This document shows, piece by piece, positions 7,540 to 15,449 of a stretch of 64,000 bases of DNA. Source of the DNA: JAVBNH01 sp031551635 (GTDB lineage Bacteria; Bacillota; Clostridia; Oscillospirales; Acutalibacteraceae); assembly GCA_031551635.1 (NCBI GenBank), contig JAVBNH010000010.1, forward strand, positions 62,001-126,000, in the 5' to 3' direction. The translations under genes were made by a program, and so were the position numbers. Positions within the stretch are counted from its first letter, which is position 1, and the number at the start of each line of letters is the position of its first letter. The notes under the pieces were generated by a model. It made no database searches and was not told the origin of the DNA. It worked only from the letters and a program-made list of their open reading frames with translations.

Positions 7540-8517
7540 ATGAAAATTTCAGCAATAGTCAGAATATGTATCTGGAGCTTTGTCGCATTGCTGCTTACCG
7601 GTGTTCTTGTCGGTGTTCTCGCCCTCAATATGCTTCCCGAGCCGTCGGCGTTTTTCGACAAGCTCATAGATTCGGGGATTAATATCAGCAGCTGGAAATA
7701 TGCCGACAGCGATTCATATACGACCGCAGAAAGCGGTGCAGTTGAGCTAAGCGAGCAGATAAACAATATAAACATTGACTGGTTATCGGGTGATGTGACA
7801 GTCAAAAAATATGACGGCGAAAAAATAAAGTTTTCAGAAAATTCGGACGGCTTAAAGGATGAGGAGCTGATGCGTTACCGCGTTGATCGGAACACTCTTT
7901 ACATTCAGTTTTACAAATCCAAGCTCAGCAATTTAAAAGGGTTGAAGGGTAAGAGTCTTGAACTGCTTATTCCGAATAATTATGAGACGAAAATTTATTC
8001 AATTGACATTGAATCAGTCTCAGCTGACTGCACATTAGAGAACATACTCTCTGACAATATCGAAATTGAAACAGTTAGCGGTTCGATTTTTGCTGATAAA
8101 ATTACTTCAGGTGAAATAGGCCTAAACAGTGTCAGCGGCAATATTAAAGCTATAGAAATAGTTACGGATGACCTAGAGGTCGAATCCATTTCCGGTAAAT
8201 GCGAGGTGACAAGCAGTTTCAAATCCTGCAGTTTTGAAAGTGCTTCAGGCGATTTATACCTGACCTCTCTCGGGAAAGCAAATGAAATTAATCTGGAAAC
8301 TGTCAGCGGAAAAATGGAGCTCTTTTTACCTAAAAACGCAGGCTTCACCGCAAGTCTCGAATCAGTCAGCGGGAAAATCAGCAGCACTTTCCCTACAACC
8401 GGCTCGAGTAAAAAAATGGTCTGCGGCGACGCCTATCTGAGAATTGACTGCGAAAGCGTCAGTGGTGACTTAAATCTCTCAGATAACTCACTCGACGATT
8501 TTCTGAGTTTTGGTTGA
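7540..8517 (+). CDS. DUF4097 beta-solenoid membrane-anchored protein
   Basis: 325 residues. A single N-terminal membrane anchor (residues 6-30, VRICIWSFVALLLTGVLVGV) precedes a beta-strand repeat region from about residue 70. The recurring element is (V/I/A)SG at the turn of each roughly 18-20 residue repeat (TVSGSI, SVSGNI, SISGKC, SASGDL, TVSGKM, SVSGKI, SVSGDL), typical of DUF4097/putative adhesin proteins. Start ATG 7540 has AGGAAGGAG with 8-base spacing; the in-frame GTG 7531 is part of that site. It is the last gene of the padR unit. The extracellular solenoid may sense or bind an envelope component; this is inferred from context. Confidence 0.88.
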   Translation: MKISAIVRICIWSFVALLLTGVLVGVLALNMLPEPSAFFDKLIDSGINISSWKYADSDSYTTAESGAVELSEQINNINIDWLSGDVTVKKYDGEKIKFSENSDGLKDEELMRYRVDRNTLYIQFYKSKLSNLKGLKGKSLELLIPNNYETKIYSIDIESVSADCTLENILSDNIEIETVSGSIFADKITSGEIGLNSVSGNIKAIEIVTDDLEVESISGKCEVTSSFKSCSFESASGDLYLTSLGKANEINLETVSGKMELFLPKNAGFTASLESVSGKISSTFPTTGSSKKMVCGDAYLRIDCESVSGDLNLSDNSLDDFLSFG

Positions 8518-8619
8518 TTAAAAAAAGGTTTATTAATGGCATATTTTGAATAATTTGTCTAATTATTATGAATAGTTTTATCTAATTTAACAAAGTTGTA
8601 ACATATACCGACATTGGCG

Positions 8620-8628
8620 TGATATAAT
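8620..8628 (+). promoter_or_regulatory. Extended -10 promoter for the acyl-CoA synthetase
   Basis: TGATATAAT, a perfect TATAAT with the TGn extension, 75 bases before the start. No good -35 lies at 16-18 bases, which fits an extended -10 promoter. Confidence 0.6.
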
Positions 8629-8703
8629 AATAAACTGTGGCTTTATATATAGTAAAATTATTATAATTTCGTTTTATAATATTAATTAATGGAGCGTTAA
8701 AAT

Positions 8704-10365
8704 ATGGCACAGATTTATCCGCTTTACAATGTCGATTATGTTGCAACTGTTCGGGAGCTTTTGTATCATGCCGCGGTAAAATATAAGAACCGTTTGGCTT
8801 ACAAGATTCCTGAGGGTGACGATATCCGCGAAATTACTTTTGAGCAGTTAAAAAATGATGCTGTCGGGCTTGGAAATTACCTTCTGAGCAAGGGTATTTA
8901 CGGCGGCAAGCATATTGCTCTAATCGGCGAAAACAGCTATGAGTGGCTCATAGCTTATTTTGCCGTTGTCTGCAGCGGTAATGTTGTTGTCCCGCTTGAC
9001 AATATGTCTCAGCCTGAGATTTTGCAAAATATTTACAGGCATTCAGACAGTGAAGGTTTATTTTATTCAAAAACGCATGTAGACAAGCTGCGCGTCGAAA
9101 TTGAAAACGAAGAAAATTTCCGCGTCTGCCTGAGTGACATCTATTCACTTATAGACGAGGGTCATGAGCTTATAAAAAAGGGCAGCGACCTCATGGAAAA
9201 CATTATAATTTCCCCCATGCAGCTCTCCACGATTATTTACACCTCCGGAACCATGGGCGACCCGAAGGGTGTTATGCTTTCCCACGGAAATATTTCTGAA
9301 AACACTGTAGCCTGCTGCAGGAATGTTCACGCGGAGGGTGAAACGCTCGCAATTCTGCCGTTTTATCACTCCTTCAGCATGACTGTCGGAATTCTTTCTA
9401 CACTTCACAGCGGACTTTGTACTTATATTTCAAAGAGTGTGCGATATATCAGCAAGGATATCAACACAATAAAGCCGACCTTTTTATTCCTTGTTCCCCT
9501 TGTCGTAGATTCGATTCATAAGAAAATCTGGGATGGTGTACGCAAGCTGGGCAAGGAGAAGCAGCTGAGAAAACTTATGTCGGTAAGCAATTCTCTTTTA
9601 AAAGTCGGCATTGACGTGCGCAGAAAGCTGTTCAAATCTGTTCTTGAGAATTTGGGTTCTCATCTTGAATGGATAAGCTGCGGCGGCGCGCCTGTTTCAC
9701 CTAAGGTATCGGAGGATTTCAAAGCCTTCGGCATCAATATTATTGAAGGCTACGGGCTTACAGAATGCTCACCTTGCGTCGCGAGCAACAGAAATGATTA
9801 CACCTTAATCGGCAGCGTGGGCAGGATTGTCGACGGCTGCGAGGTAAAAATTGACACAAACGACCCGCATATAGAGGGCGAGGTTCTCGTTCGCGGGCGC
9901 AATGTTATGATGGGCTACTATAAAAATGAGGAAGCGACAAGGGAAGCCTTTGTTGACGGCGGCTGGTTCAGAACCGGCGACATCGGACACCTTGACCCGA
10001 GGGGCTTCCTGCATATTACAGGGCGCAAAAAGAACATGATTATCCTAAAAAACGGCAAGAATATCCATCCTGAGGAAATTGAGGAATATGTCCATACCAT
10101 AGACGAGGTTGAAGAGGTGCTGGTTTACGCCGAGGACGACTATATTGTCGCAGAGATATATCCTATGTCCGGTCTCCAGGCTCTCAAGGATGCCATTGAC
10201 TCGAAGATTAAAAAAGTTAATGAGGCGCTTCCAAGATATAAGCAGATTATGAAGGTAAAGTATCGCCAGCTTGAGTTTGATAAAACCTCAACAAGAAAAA
10301 TCAAGCGCGTTCAAAGTGAAAAAGCACCGGAAACAGAAGCCGAGGAAAGTCAAATTAAACAATAG
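8704..10365 (+). CDS. Long-chain fatty-acid-CoA ligase family (AMP-forming)
   Basis: Adenylate-forming enzyme of 553 residues that activates a carboxylic acid with ATP and joins it to CoA (or another thiol). It shows the full motif set: the P-loop-like TIIYTSGTMGDPKGVMLSHGN near residue 175, GYGLTECSP near 350, GWFRTGDIG near 422, and GRKKNMIILKNGKNIHPEEIE near 440, the hinge plus A10-type region. The length fits FadD/LcfB-type ligases without extra domains. It stands alone between the DUF4097 gene and the aspS T-box, with its own promoter. Fatty-acid activation is the likeliest role; the chain length preference cannot be read. Confidence 0.9.
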   Translation: MAQIYPLYNVDYVATVRELLYHAAVKYKNRLAYKIPEGDDIREITFEQLKNDAVGLGNYLLSKGIYGGKHIALIGENSYEWLIAYFAVVCSGNVVVPLDNMSQPEILQNIYRHSDSEGLFYSKTHVDKLRVEIENEENFRVCLSDIYSLIDEGHELIKKGSDLMENIIISPMQLSTIIYTSGTMGDPKGVMLSHGNISENTVACCRNVHAEGETLAILPFYHSFSMTVGILSTLHSGLCTYISKSVRYISKDINTIKPTFLFLVPLVVDSIHKKIWDGVRKLGKEKQLRKLMSVSNSLLKVGIDVRRKLFKSVLENLGSHLEWISCGGAPVSPKVSEDFKAFGINIIEGYGLTECSPCVASNRNDYTLIGSVGRIVDGCEVKIDTNDPHIEGEVLVRGRNVMMGYYKNEEATREAFVDGGWFRTGDIGHLDPRGFLHITGRKKNMIILKNGKNIHPEEIEEYVHTIDEVEEVLVYAEDDYIVAEIYPMSGLQALKDAIDSKIKKVNEALPRYKQIMKVKYRQLEFDKTSTRKIKRVQSEKAPETEAEESQIKQ

Positions 10366-10404
10366 AATTTTAATTTTCGGGTGATATACTGGTAAATATT
10401 CTTA

Positions 10405-10434
10405 TTGACAAACAAGCCTGAGCTGTATTATAAT
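10405..10434 (+). promoter_or_regulatory. Consensus promoter of the aspS-gatCAB operon
   Basis: Perfect TTGACA, 18-base spacer, perfect TATAAT. Transcription should start near 10441, at the beginning of the T-box leader. Confidence 0.88.
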
Positions 10435-10440
10435 CATCGT

Positions 10441-10680
10441 TAAATCAGTAATGTTTGTATCTCAAAATGAAAAAGACCCCTCTTATACGGAAATTCCGCC
10501 AGAGAATCGGCGCAGAAGCTGGAAACGCCGTTCGGAAAAGTAGAGTGATAATGTCACGGGTAACACTTTTTTAAGCTAAAAAATTAATAAAAGCGGGCGC
10601 TTTGCGCCAATGTGGGTGGCACCGCGGGTTTATCCCGTCCCTCAGAAGTAATTTTTACTTTTGAGGGACTGTTTTTTTTT
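10441..10680 (+). promoter_or_regulatory. T-box riboswitch controlling aspS-gatCAB
   Basis: The leader carries the hallmark T-box sequence at 10609-10628 (TGGGTGGCACCGCGGG core), which base-pairs with the tRNA acceptor end in the antiterminator. It is followed by the competing terminator at 10637. The AGAGAATCGGCG and GCTGGAAACGCC stretches around 10502-10532 look like the Stem I distal region. Uncharged tRNA binding should promote read-through into aspS. I could not place the specifier codon with confidence. GAC (Asp) is expected from the gene, AAC (Asn) is possible because the operon also makes Asn-tRNA. Confidence 0.93.
10637..10680 (+). terminator. T-box regulatory terminator
   Basis: Stem GTCCCTCA with inverse TGAGGGAC (10662-10669), then an unbroken run of T. 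It is mutually exclusive with the antiterminator containing the T-box sequence. Confidence 0.92.
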
Positions 10681-10717
10681 CACTATTTTTTTATTTTGAA
10701 AGGTAAGGGTGTTTTAA

Positions 10718-12457
10718 ATGAACCGTTACAGAACACATAATTGCGGCGAACTCAGGGAAAGCAACATCGGCGAAAATGTAAAGCTTTCGGGCTGGGTTGA
10801 GACAATCCGCGACCACGGCGGGGTCGTTTTCATTGACCTGCGTGACCATTACGGCACAACTCAGATTGTTTTGAATGACGAAAATCTCATAAATAATCTT
10901 CCGCGCGAGAGTGTTATCTCTGTCGGGGGGCTTGTTTCGAAAAGAGACGAGGAAACCGTAAACAAAAAAATCGCGACTGGTGAAGTCGAGCTTAAACTAG
11001 ATTCGCTTGAAGTGCTCAGCAAGGCATTGAACGCCCTGCCTTTTGAGATTTCCGACTCGAAGGCGACGCGCGAGGATGTGCGGCTTAAATACCGATTCCT
11101 TGACCTTCGTAATCCCGAGGTGCACGAAAAAATTGTGTTACGCTCAAAAATTGCGAATTATCTCAGGAGAAAAATGGAGGAACTGGATTTCCTCGAAATT
11201 CAGACCCCGATACTGACATCCTCCTCACCTGAGGGCGCAAGGGATTACCTTGTACCGAGCCGCAAGCATCACGGCATGTTTTATGCCCTGCCGCAGGCGC
11301 CTCAGCAATTTAAGCAGCTGCTGATGGTTTCTGGCTTTGATAAATATTTCCAAATCGCACCCTGCTTCAGAGATGAGGACGCAAGAGCCGACCGCTCACC
11401 GGGTGAGTTTTACCAGCTTGATTTTGAAATGTCCTTTGCGACTCAGGAGGATGTTTTCGCTGTAGCCGAAAAGGTTCTTTACGACACGTTTACGGAATTT
11501 TCGGATAAAAAAGTCAGCCCCGCGCCCTTCAGAAGAATTCCCTTTGCCGAGGCTATGCTCAAATACGGCACTGATAAGCCTGACCTGCGCAATCCGCTTT
11601 TGATTGAGGATTTATCGGCATTTTTCGCGGATGTTGACTTTGCGCCGTTTAAGAATAAGCCGGTAAGAGGCATAAAAGCACCCAATTGCGCCGTTCAGTC
11701 AAAATCATTCTTCGAAAAAATGCTTGCCTTCGCAACTGAAATCGGTATGAAGGGGCTCGGCTATATCTCAGTGCTTGAGGGCATGGAGCTCAAGGGACCT
11801 ATTGTAAAATTCCTCAGCGAGGAGCAGCAGAAAGAGCTTATCAGTATGCTGTCGCTGAGAGAAAATGACACCCTGTTTTTCATTTCCGATGTCAAAAAGC
11901 TTGTCGATAAGCTAGCCGGTCAAATTCGGAGCGAGCTTGGAAAACGTCTTAATCTTATTGACACCTCACGCTTTGAAATGTGTTTTATAACCGATTTCCC
12001 GATGTATGAGCTGAATGACGACACGGATGCAGTCGAGTTTACCCATAACCCCTTCTCGATGCCTCAGGGGGAGATGGAAGCTCTCGAAACCATGAATCCG
12101 CTCGATATAAAAGCTTATCAGTATGACATTGTCTGCAACGGCGTGGAGCTATCCTCCGGCGCGGTGCGAAACCACCGCCCCGATATAATGCTGAAAGCAT
12201 TCGAAATAGCCGGATATTCAAGAGAAGTGCTCGAGACGAAATTTTCAGCCCTCTTCAATGCCTTCCATTACGGTGCGCCGCCTCATGCGGGCATGGCACC
12301 GGGGCTTGACAGAATGGTTATGCTGCTCACACAGCAGGAGAGCATCAGAGAGGTTGTCGCCTTCCCGATGAACAGCAACGCTCAGGATTTGCTGCTGGGC
12401 GCGCCGGGGACAGTCAGCGAGCTGCAGCTGCGTGAGGCACACATTAAAATTAGATAG
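10718..12457 (+). CDS. aspS: Aspartyl-tRNA synthetase, probably non-discriminating
   Basis: 579-residue bacterial-type AspRS: N-terminal OB-fold anticodon domain, class II core (motif 2 FRDEDARADRSPGEFYQLDFEMSF near residue 217; motif 3 GMAPGLDRMVMLL near 528) and the GAD insertion. The anticodon domain has RDHGGVVF at residues 31-38. The His after RD corresponds to a residue reported to permit tRNA-Asn recognition in the Pseudomonas aeruginosa enzyme, where discriminating E. coli AspRS has Leu. With gatC-gatA-gatB downstream, the likely role includes charging tRNA-Asn with Asp for later amidation. Expression is under the T-box at 10441. A heptamer array begins at its last codons. Confidence 0.97.
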   Translation: MNRYRTHNCGELRESNIGENVKLSGWVETIRDHGGVVFIDLRDHYGTTQIVLNDENLINNLPRESVISVGGLVSKRDEETVNKKIATGEVELKLDSLEVLSKALNALPFEISDSKATREDVRLKYRFLDLRNPEVHEKIVLRSKIANYLRRKMEELDFLEIQTPILTSSSPEGARDYLVPSRKHHGMFYALPQAPQQFKQLLMVSGFDKYFQIAPCFRDEDARADRSPGEFYQLDFEMSFATQEDVFAVAEKVLYDTFTEFSDKKVSPAPFRRIPFAEAMLKYGTDKPDLRNPLLIEDLSAFFADVDFAPFKNKPVRGIKAPNCAVQSKSFFEKMLAFATEIGMKGLGYISVLEGMELKGPIVKFLSEEQQKELISMLSLRENDTLFFISDVKKLVDKLAGQIRSELGKRLNLIDTSRFEMCFITDFPMYELNDDTDAVEFTHNPFSMPQGEMEALETMNPLDIKAYQYDIVCNGVELSSGAVRNHRPDIMLKAFEIAGYSREVLETKFSALFNAFHYGAPPHAGMAPGLDRMVMLLTQQESIREVVAFPMNSNAQDLLLGAPGTVSELQLREAHIKIR

Positions 12458-12491
12458 TAGATTTTAGATTTTAAACATTAGATGTTGGTCG
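12450..12491 (+). repeat. Array of six degenerate 7-bp units at the aspS stop codon
   Basis: Six contiguous heptamers, units 1-3 being TTAGATA, GTAGATT and TTAGATT, then TTAAACA, TTAGATG and TTGGTCG. The first unit contains the last aspS codon and most of its stop. Same length and same GGTC-type ending as the array at 58261-58302. Confidence 0.8.
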
Positions 12492-12522
12492 CAGTAAAAA
12501 AAACAAGAACGGAGTGATTTTG

Positions 12523-12798
12523 ATGGAAAATTTTGAAAATTATGAAGCGATGTCGAAATTCCGGCTGGAAGGTGAGGAAAAAGCTCAGATGAACGCCGCA
12601 GCTGATATGCTCATTAAGAGCTTCGAAAAGCTTGATAATATTGACACTGAGGGTGTCGCACCGCTGGTTATGGTGATGAAAACACGCAATGTGCTGAGAA
12701 ACGACTGCGCGAATCAGGTTGTTTCCCGTGAAGAATTACTTTCGAGCGCTCCGGAACAATATGACGGATATTTTCAGGTTCCTAAAACGCTGGAATAG
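12523..12798 (+). CDS. gatC: Asp/Glu-tRNA amidotransferase subunit C
   Basis: 91-residue GatC, the small subunit that wraps around GatA and GatB and stabilises the amidotransferase. Its typical features are the N-terminal helix with FRLEGEEKAQMNAAADMLIKSFEKL, a central DNIDTEGVAPL loop, and the VLRNDCANQVVSREELLSSAPEQYDGYFQVPKTLE tail. ATG 12523 has GGAG with 8-base spacing; the in-frame GTG 12514 overlaps that site. Second gene of the aspS-gatCAB operon. Nothing in it looks degenerate, so it should still bind a GatA surface, which matters for reading the abnormal gatA that follows. Confidence 0.93.
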   Translation: MENFENYEAMSKFRLEGEEKAQMNAAADMLIKSFEKLDNIDTEGVAPLVMVMKTRNVLRNDCANQVVSREELLSSAPEQYDGYFQVPKTLE

Positions 12799-12828
12799 AA
12801 TTAACGACTTTTTGAGAGGATGAGCTTT

Positions 12829-13971
12829 ATGGATTTTTTGATAAATGATTACAAAAAGACGAAAAAAGACGGCGTTCTAAACCTTGTGCTTGAGGACAGC
12901 ATTATGCAAAAAGGTTATATATCCGCCGCCGGCTCGAAAATGCTCGAGGGCTTCAAGTCACCTATTGAGGCAACCGTTGTCAGCAAGCTTAGCGATGCAG
13001 GCATGGAAATTCTTGGGAAAACCAAGCCCGATGAGTTCTCTATAGACCGCGTTTACGGCACGGCTCAGGAGGAAACTATGGGCGCCATTACCGCCGTTAA
13101 AAGCGGTTTCGCTGATGCTGCTCTGTGCAATGATATTTTCGGAAAGATGAAGAGACAGGCGGCGCACAGCGGCTTGTTATACCTCCAGCCGACTTATGGC
13201 ACAGTCTCGCGTTACGGCCTGATTCCGACAGCCTCTTCTATGGATACGATAGGAATACTTGTCAGGGATATGAACACAGGCAGGCAGGTTCTGGAAGCAA
13301 TTGCCGGCTGTGACATGGGTGACGGTATGATGTACTCAAAGGAGAGCTACACATTTTTCCCTGATAAAAGAAATATCCGAATAGGCTTTCCCGTGAACGC
13401 GCCGAAGCTATCCGACGAATCGGCTTTTAGGAGTGTTTTCAGAAATATTGATTTCGAGCTTAAGCATTTCGAGGTTTTCAGTGAATGTCTTTATATACTA
13501 GCAAGCGCGGAAATTTGTAATAATACAAACCGCTATGACGGCATAAAATTTGGTTACAGAACACCAAATTACAGGACCTTGAACGATTTGTATCTAAACA
13601 GCCGCAATGAGGGCATGGGTTTTGACACTAAACTTGCGTCAATAATCGGCTCTTTTGTGCTCTCGCAGGATCAGTATTTCAGATTCTATGATAAGGCAAT
13701 GAAGCTCAGAAGGCTGATTGTTGAATCGCTTGATTTTGAAAGCTATGATATGATTATTCTTCCTGCAGACTGTGACTGCGACTCTTATTCCAGGCTCGCT
13801 CTATACGCATTGACGGCTCTCGCTGGGCTGCCGTCTTTAGCATTCAATTATAAAGGTATTCCGGTTCACCTCATTTCCAAGCCGCTTTGCGAAAATTCGC
13901 TTTTCGGTGCGATGGAGGTATTAAATTTATCATTCTGCACTCAAGAAGAGATAGGAGGAGGGGAGTCATGA
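12829..13971 (+). CDS. GatA homolog that lacks the amidase catalytic triad
   Basis: Amidase-family protein in the gatA position of the operon, 380 residues against about 485 for normal GatA. Recognisable GatA segments are SAAGSKML (32-39), GKTKPDEF (63-70), QPTYGTVSRYGL (120-131), RYDGIKFGYR, and a final YDMIILPAD...LAGLPS. In place of the catalytic IKDN it has LEDS, putting Glu22 at the Lys position. Where GatA has GGSSGGS it has QEETMGA, with Glu82 at the cis-Ser. Where GatA has GSDTGGSIRQPAA it has CNDIFGKMKRQAA, with Lys106 at the nucleophile Ser. About 60 N-terminal residues and 15 between the first two motifs are missing. The frame is uninterrupted, has a good ribosome site (GAGAGG, 9 bases before ATG 12829) and overlaps gatB by ATGA. 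It should lack glutaminase activity; a structural role in the complex is inferred. Confidence 0.9.
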   Translation: MDFLINDYKKTKKDGVLNLVLEDSIMQKGYISAAGSKMLEGFKSPIEATVVSKLSDAGMEILGKTKPDEFSIDRVYGTAQEETMGAITAVKSGFADAALCNDIFGKMKRQAAHSGLLYLQPTYGTVSRYGLIPTASSMDTIGILVRDMNTGRQVLEAIAGCDMGDGMMYSKESYTFFPDKRNIRIGFPVNAPKLSDESAFRSVFRNIDFELKHFEVFSECLYILASAEICNNTNRYDGIKFGYRTPNYRTLNDLYLNSRNEGMGFDTKLASIIGSFVLSQDQYFRFYDKAMKLRRLIVESLDFESYDMIILPADCDCDSYSRLALYALTALAGLPSLAFNYKGIPVHLISKPLCENSLFGAMEVLNLSFCTQEEIGGGES

Positions 13972-15404
13972 AGTATGAGGTTGTAATGGGGCTTGAGGTT
14001 CATGTTGAGCTTGCGACCCAGTCAAAGCTTTTTTGTTCCTGCAGCGCAAAATTCGGCGCGGACGCAAATGAAAATGTCTGCCCGGCATGCGCTGGCATGC
14101 CCGGAATGCCAGCCGTGACGAACAGGAGAGCGGTAGAGCTTGGAATAGCCGCGGCTATCGTGACGAACAGCGAGATAACCAGACTTATGTCATTTGACAA
14201 AAAGAATTATTTTTACCCTGATCTACCGGCTGGCTATCAGATTACGCAATGGTTCGCGCCAATCTGCCGCAACGGCTTTATTGAAATTGAAACGAGTGAG
14301 GGTAAAAGAAAAATTACTTTAAAGCAGATTCATATTGAGGAGGACGCGGGCAAGCTTGTGCATGATTCGAGGACGAACACTAGCCTTGTGGACTTCAACC
14401 GTACCTCCGTGCCACTTGTCGAAATTGTCAGCAATCCTGATTTCAGAACGAGTGAGGAAGTTATTACCTATCTCGAAAAGCTTCGCTCTTTATTAAGCTT
14501 TGCCGGAGTTTCCGACTGCAAAATGCAGGAGGGTTCAATGCGCTGTGACGTCAATATTTCCGTCAGAGAAAAAGGCAGCGATATTCTGGGGACGAGAACA
14601 GAGATTAAAAATATGAACTCGCTCAAAGCCATTGTCCGTGCTATCGACTATGAGTCTGCGAGGCATATTGAAGCCCTTGAGACCGGAAACGAAAAACTGG
14701 TGCAGGAAACTAGGCGCTGGGACGACAATAACGGCGAGTCCTTTGCGATGAGAGAAAAAGAAAACGCTACAGATTACCGTTATTTCCCGAATCCCGAGCT
14801 GATGCCTGTTTTTATTACCGACGACTGGATTAACACAGTCAGGGCTACTATGCCGGAGGCGGCGCATGTGAAATATGAGCGATTGACGAAGGAGCTTGGG
14901 CTTTCTGATTATGACACAAGGCTCATATGCGGCAGCAAAACCCTTGCGGACATCTTTGACTCTGTCATGAATATTTACCCGAAGCCGAAGGATATCGCAA
15001 ACTGGATTTTGGTGGAGCTTCTTAGCATTGCCAAGGGTGAGAATAAGGGCGAGGACGATATTTCCATTGACTGTGCTAAGTTCGCGGCTCTTATGAAGCT
15101 GGTTGACGACAAGGTCATAAACAGAAATGTCGGCAAAAAGCTGCTCGTGAAGGTGCTCGAGGAAGGGATTGACCCTGTGAGCTATGTGAAGGAAAATAAC
15201 CTTACAATGGTTTCAGATACCGGACTTCTCGAATCGATAATTAAGCAAATACTGCTCGACAATGAAAAATCGGTAAATGAATATAAGGATGGTAATCAAA
15301 AGGTTATCGGTTTCTTAATAGGAAAAATTATGAAAATGACCGAAGGAAAAGCCGACCCTAAAACGGTAAATGAAATTCTTTTATCTCAGTTAAATAATCT
15401 ATAA
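13968..15404 (+). CDS. gatB: Asp/Glu-tRNA amidotransferase subunit B
   Basis: 478-residue GatB, the subunit that binds the misacylated tRNA, phosphorylates its side chain with ATP and accepts ammonia. It has GLEVHVELATQSKLFC at the N-terminus and a zinc site of the form CxC...CxxC (residues about 21-42, CSCSAKFG and CPACAG). The kinase core has EEDAGKLVHD and NRTSVPLVEIVS, and a C-terminal YqeY-like tail domain follows. Length and motifs are normal. Start ATG 13968 overlaps the gatA-homolog stop by ATGA, with GGAGGAGGGGAG upstream, so the two are translationally coupled; the longer open frame from 13887 lies inside gatA. Intact GatB beside a catalytically blank GatA is the striking point of this operon. 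Confidence 0.97.
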   Translation: MKYEVVMGLEVHVELATQSKLFCSCSAKFGADANENVCPACAGMPGMPAVTNRRAVELGIAAAIVTNSEITRLMSFDKKNYFYPDLPAGYQITQWFAPICRNGFIEIETSEGKRKITLKQIHIEEDAGKLVHDSRTNTSLVDFNRTSVPLVEIVSNPDFRTSEEVITYLEKLRSLLSFAGVSDCKMQEGSMRCDVNISVREKGSDILGTRTEIKNMNSLKAIVRAIDYESARHIEALETGNEKLVQETRRWDDNNGESFAMREKENATDYRYFPNPELMPVFITDDWINTVRATMPEAAHVKYERLTKELGLSDYDTRLICGSKTLADIFDSVMNIYPKPKDIANWILVELLSIAKGENKGEDDISIDCAKFAALMKLVDDKVINRNVGKKLLVKVLEEGIDPVSYVKENNLTMVSDTGLLESIIKQILLDNEKSVNEYKDGNQKVIGFLIGKIMKMTEGKADPKTVNEILLSQLNNL

Positions 15405-15415
15405 TGTGAATAATA

Positions 15416-15448
15416 AAAGCCTTCCGTCTATATCGGAAGGCTTTTTTT
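15416..15448 (+). terminator. Terminator of the aspS-gatCAB operon
   Basis: Stem AAGCCTTCCG and its inverse with a short loop, then CTTTTTTT. It is A-rich on the left and may also stop the converging ceramidase-like gene. Confidence 0.9.
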
Positions 15449-15449
15449 C

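Noticed and set aside
10441..10608. Assignment of the T-box specifier codon
   Set aside because: Several candidate GAC and AAC triplets exist, and Stem I could not be folded reliably by eye.
12450..12491. Heptamer arrays as CRISPR repeats
   Set aside because: Seven-base units without spacers; too short for CRISPR.
12829..13971. gatA homolog as a simple pseudogene
   Set aside because: There is no frameshift or premature stop, codon usage is normal, a good ribosome site exists and the end overlaps gatB by ATGA. Loss of the triad with a preserved core points to a changed function, although relaxed selection cannot be excluded without orthologs.
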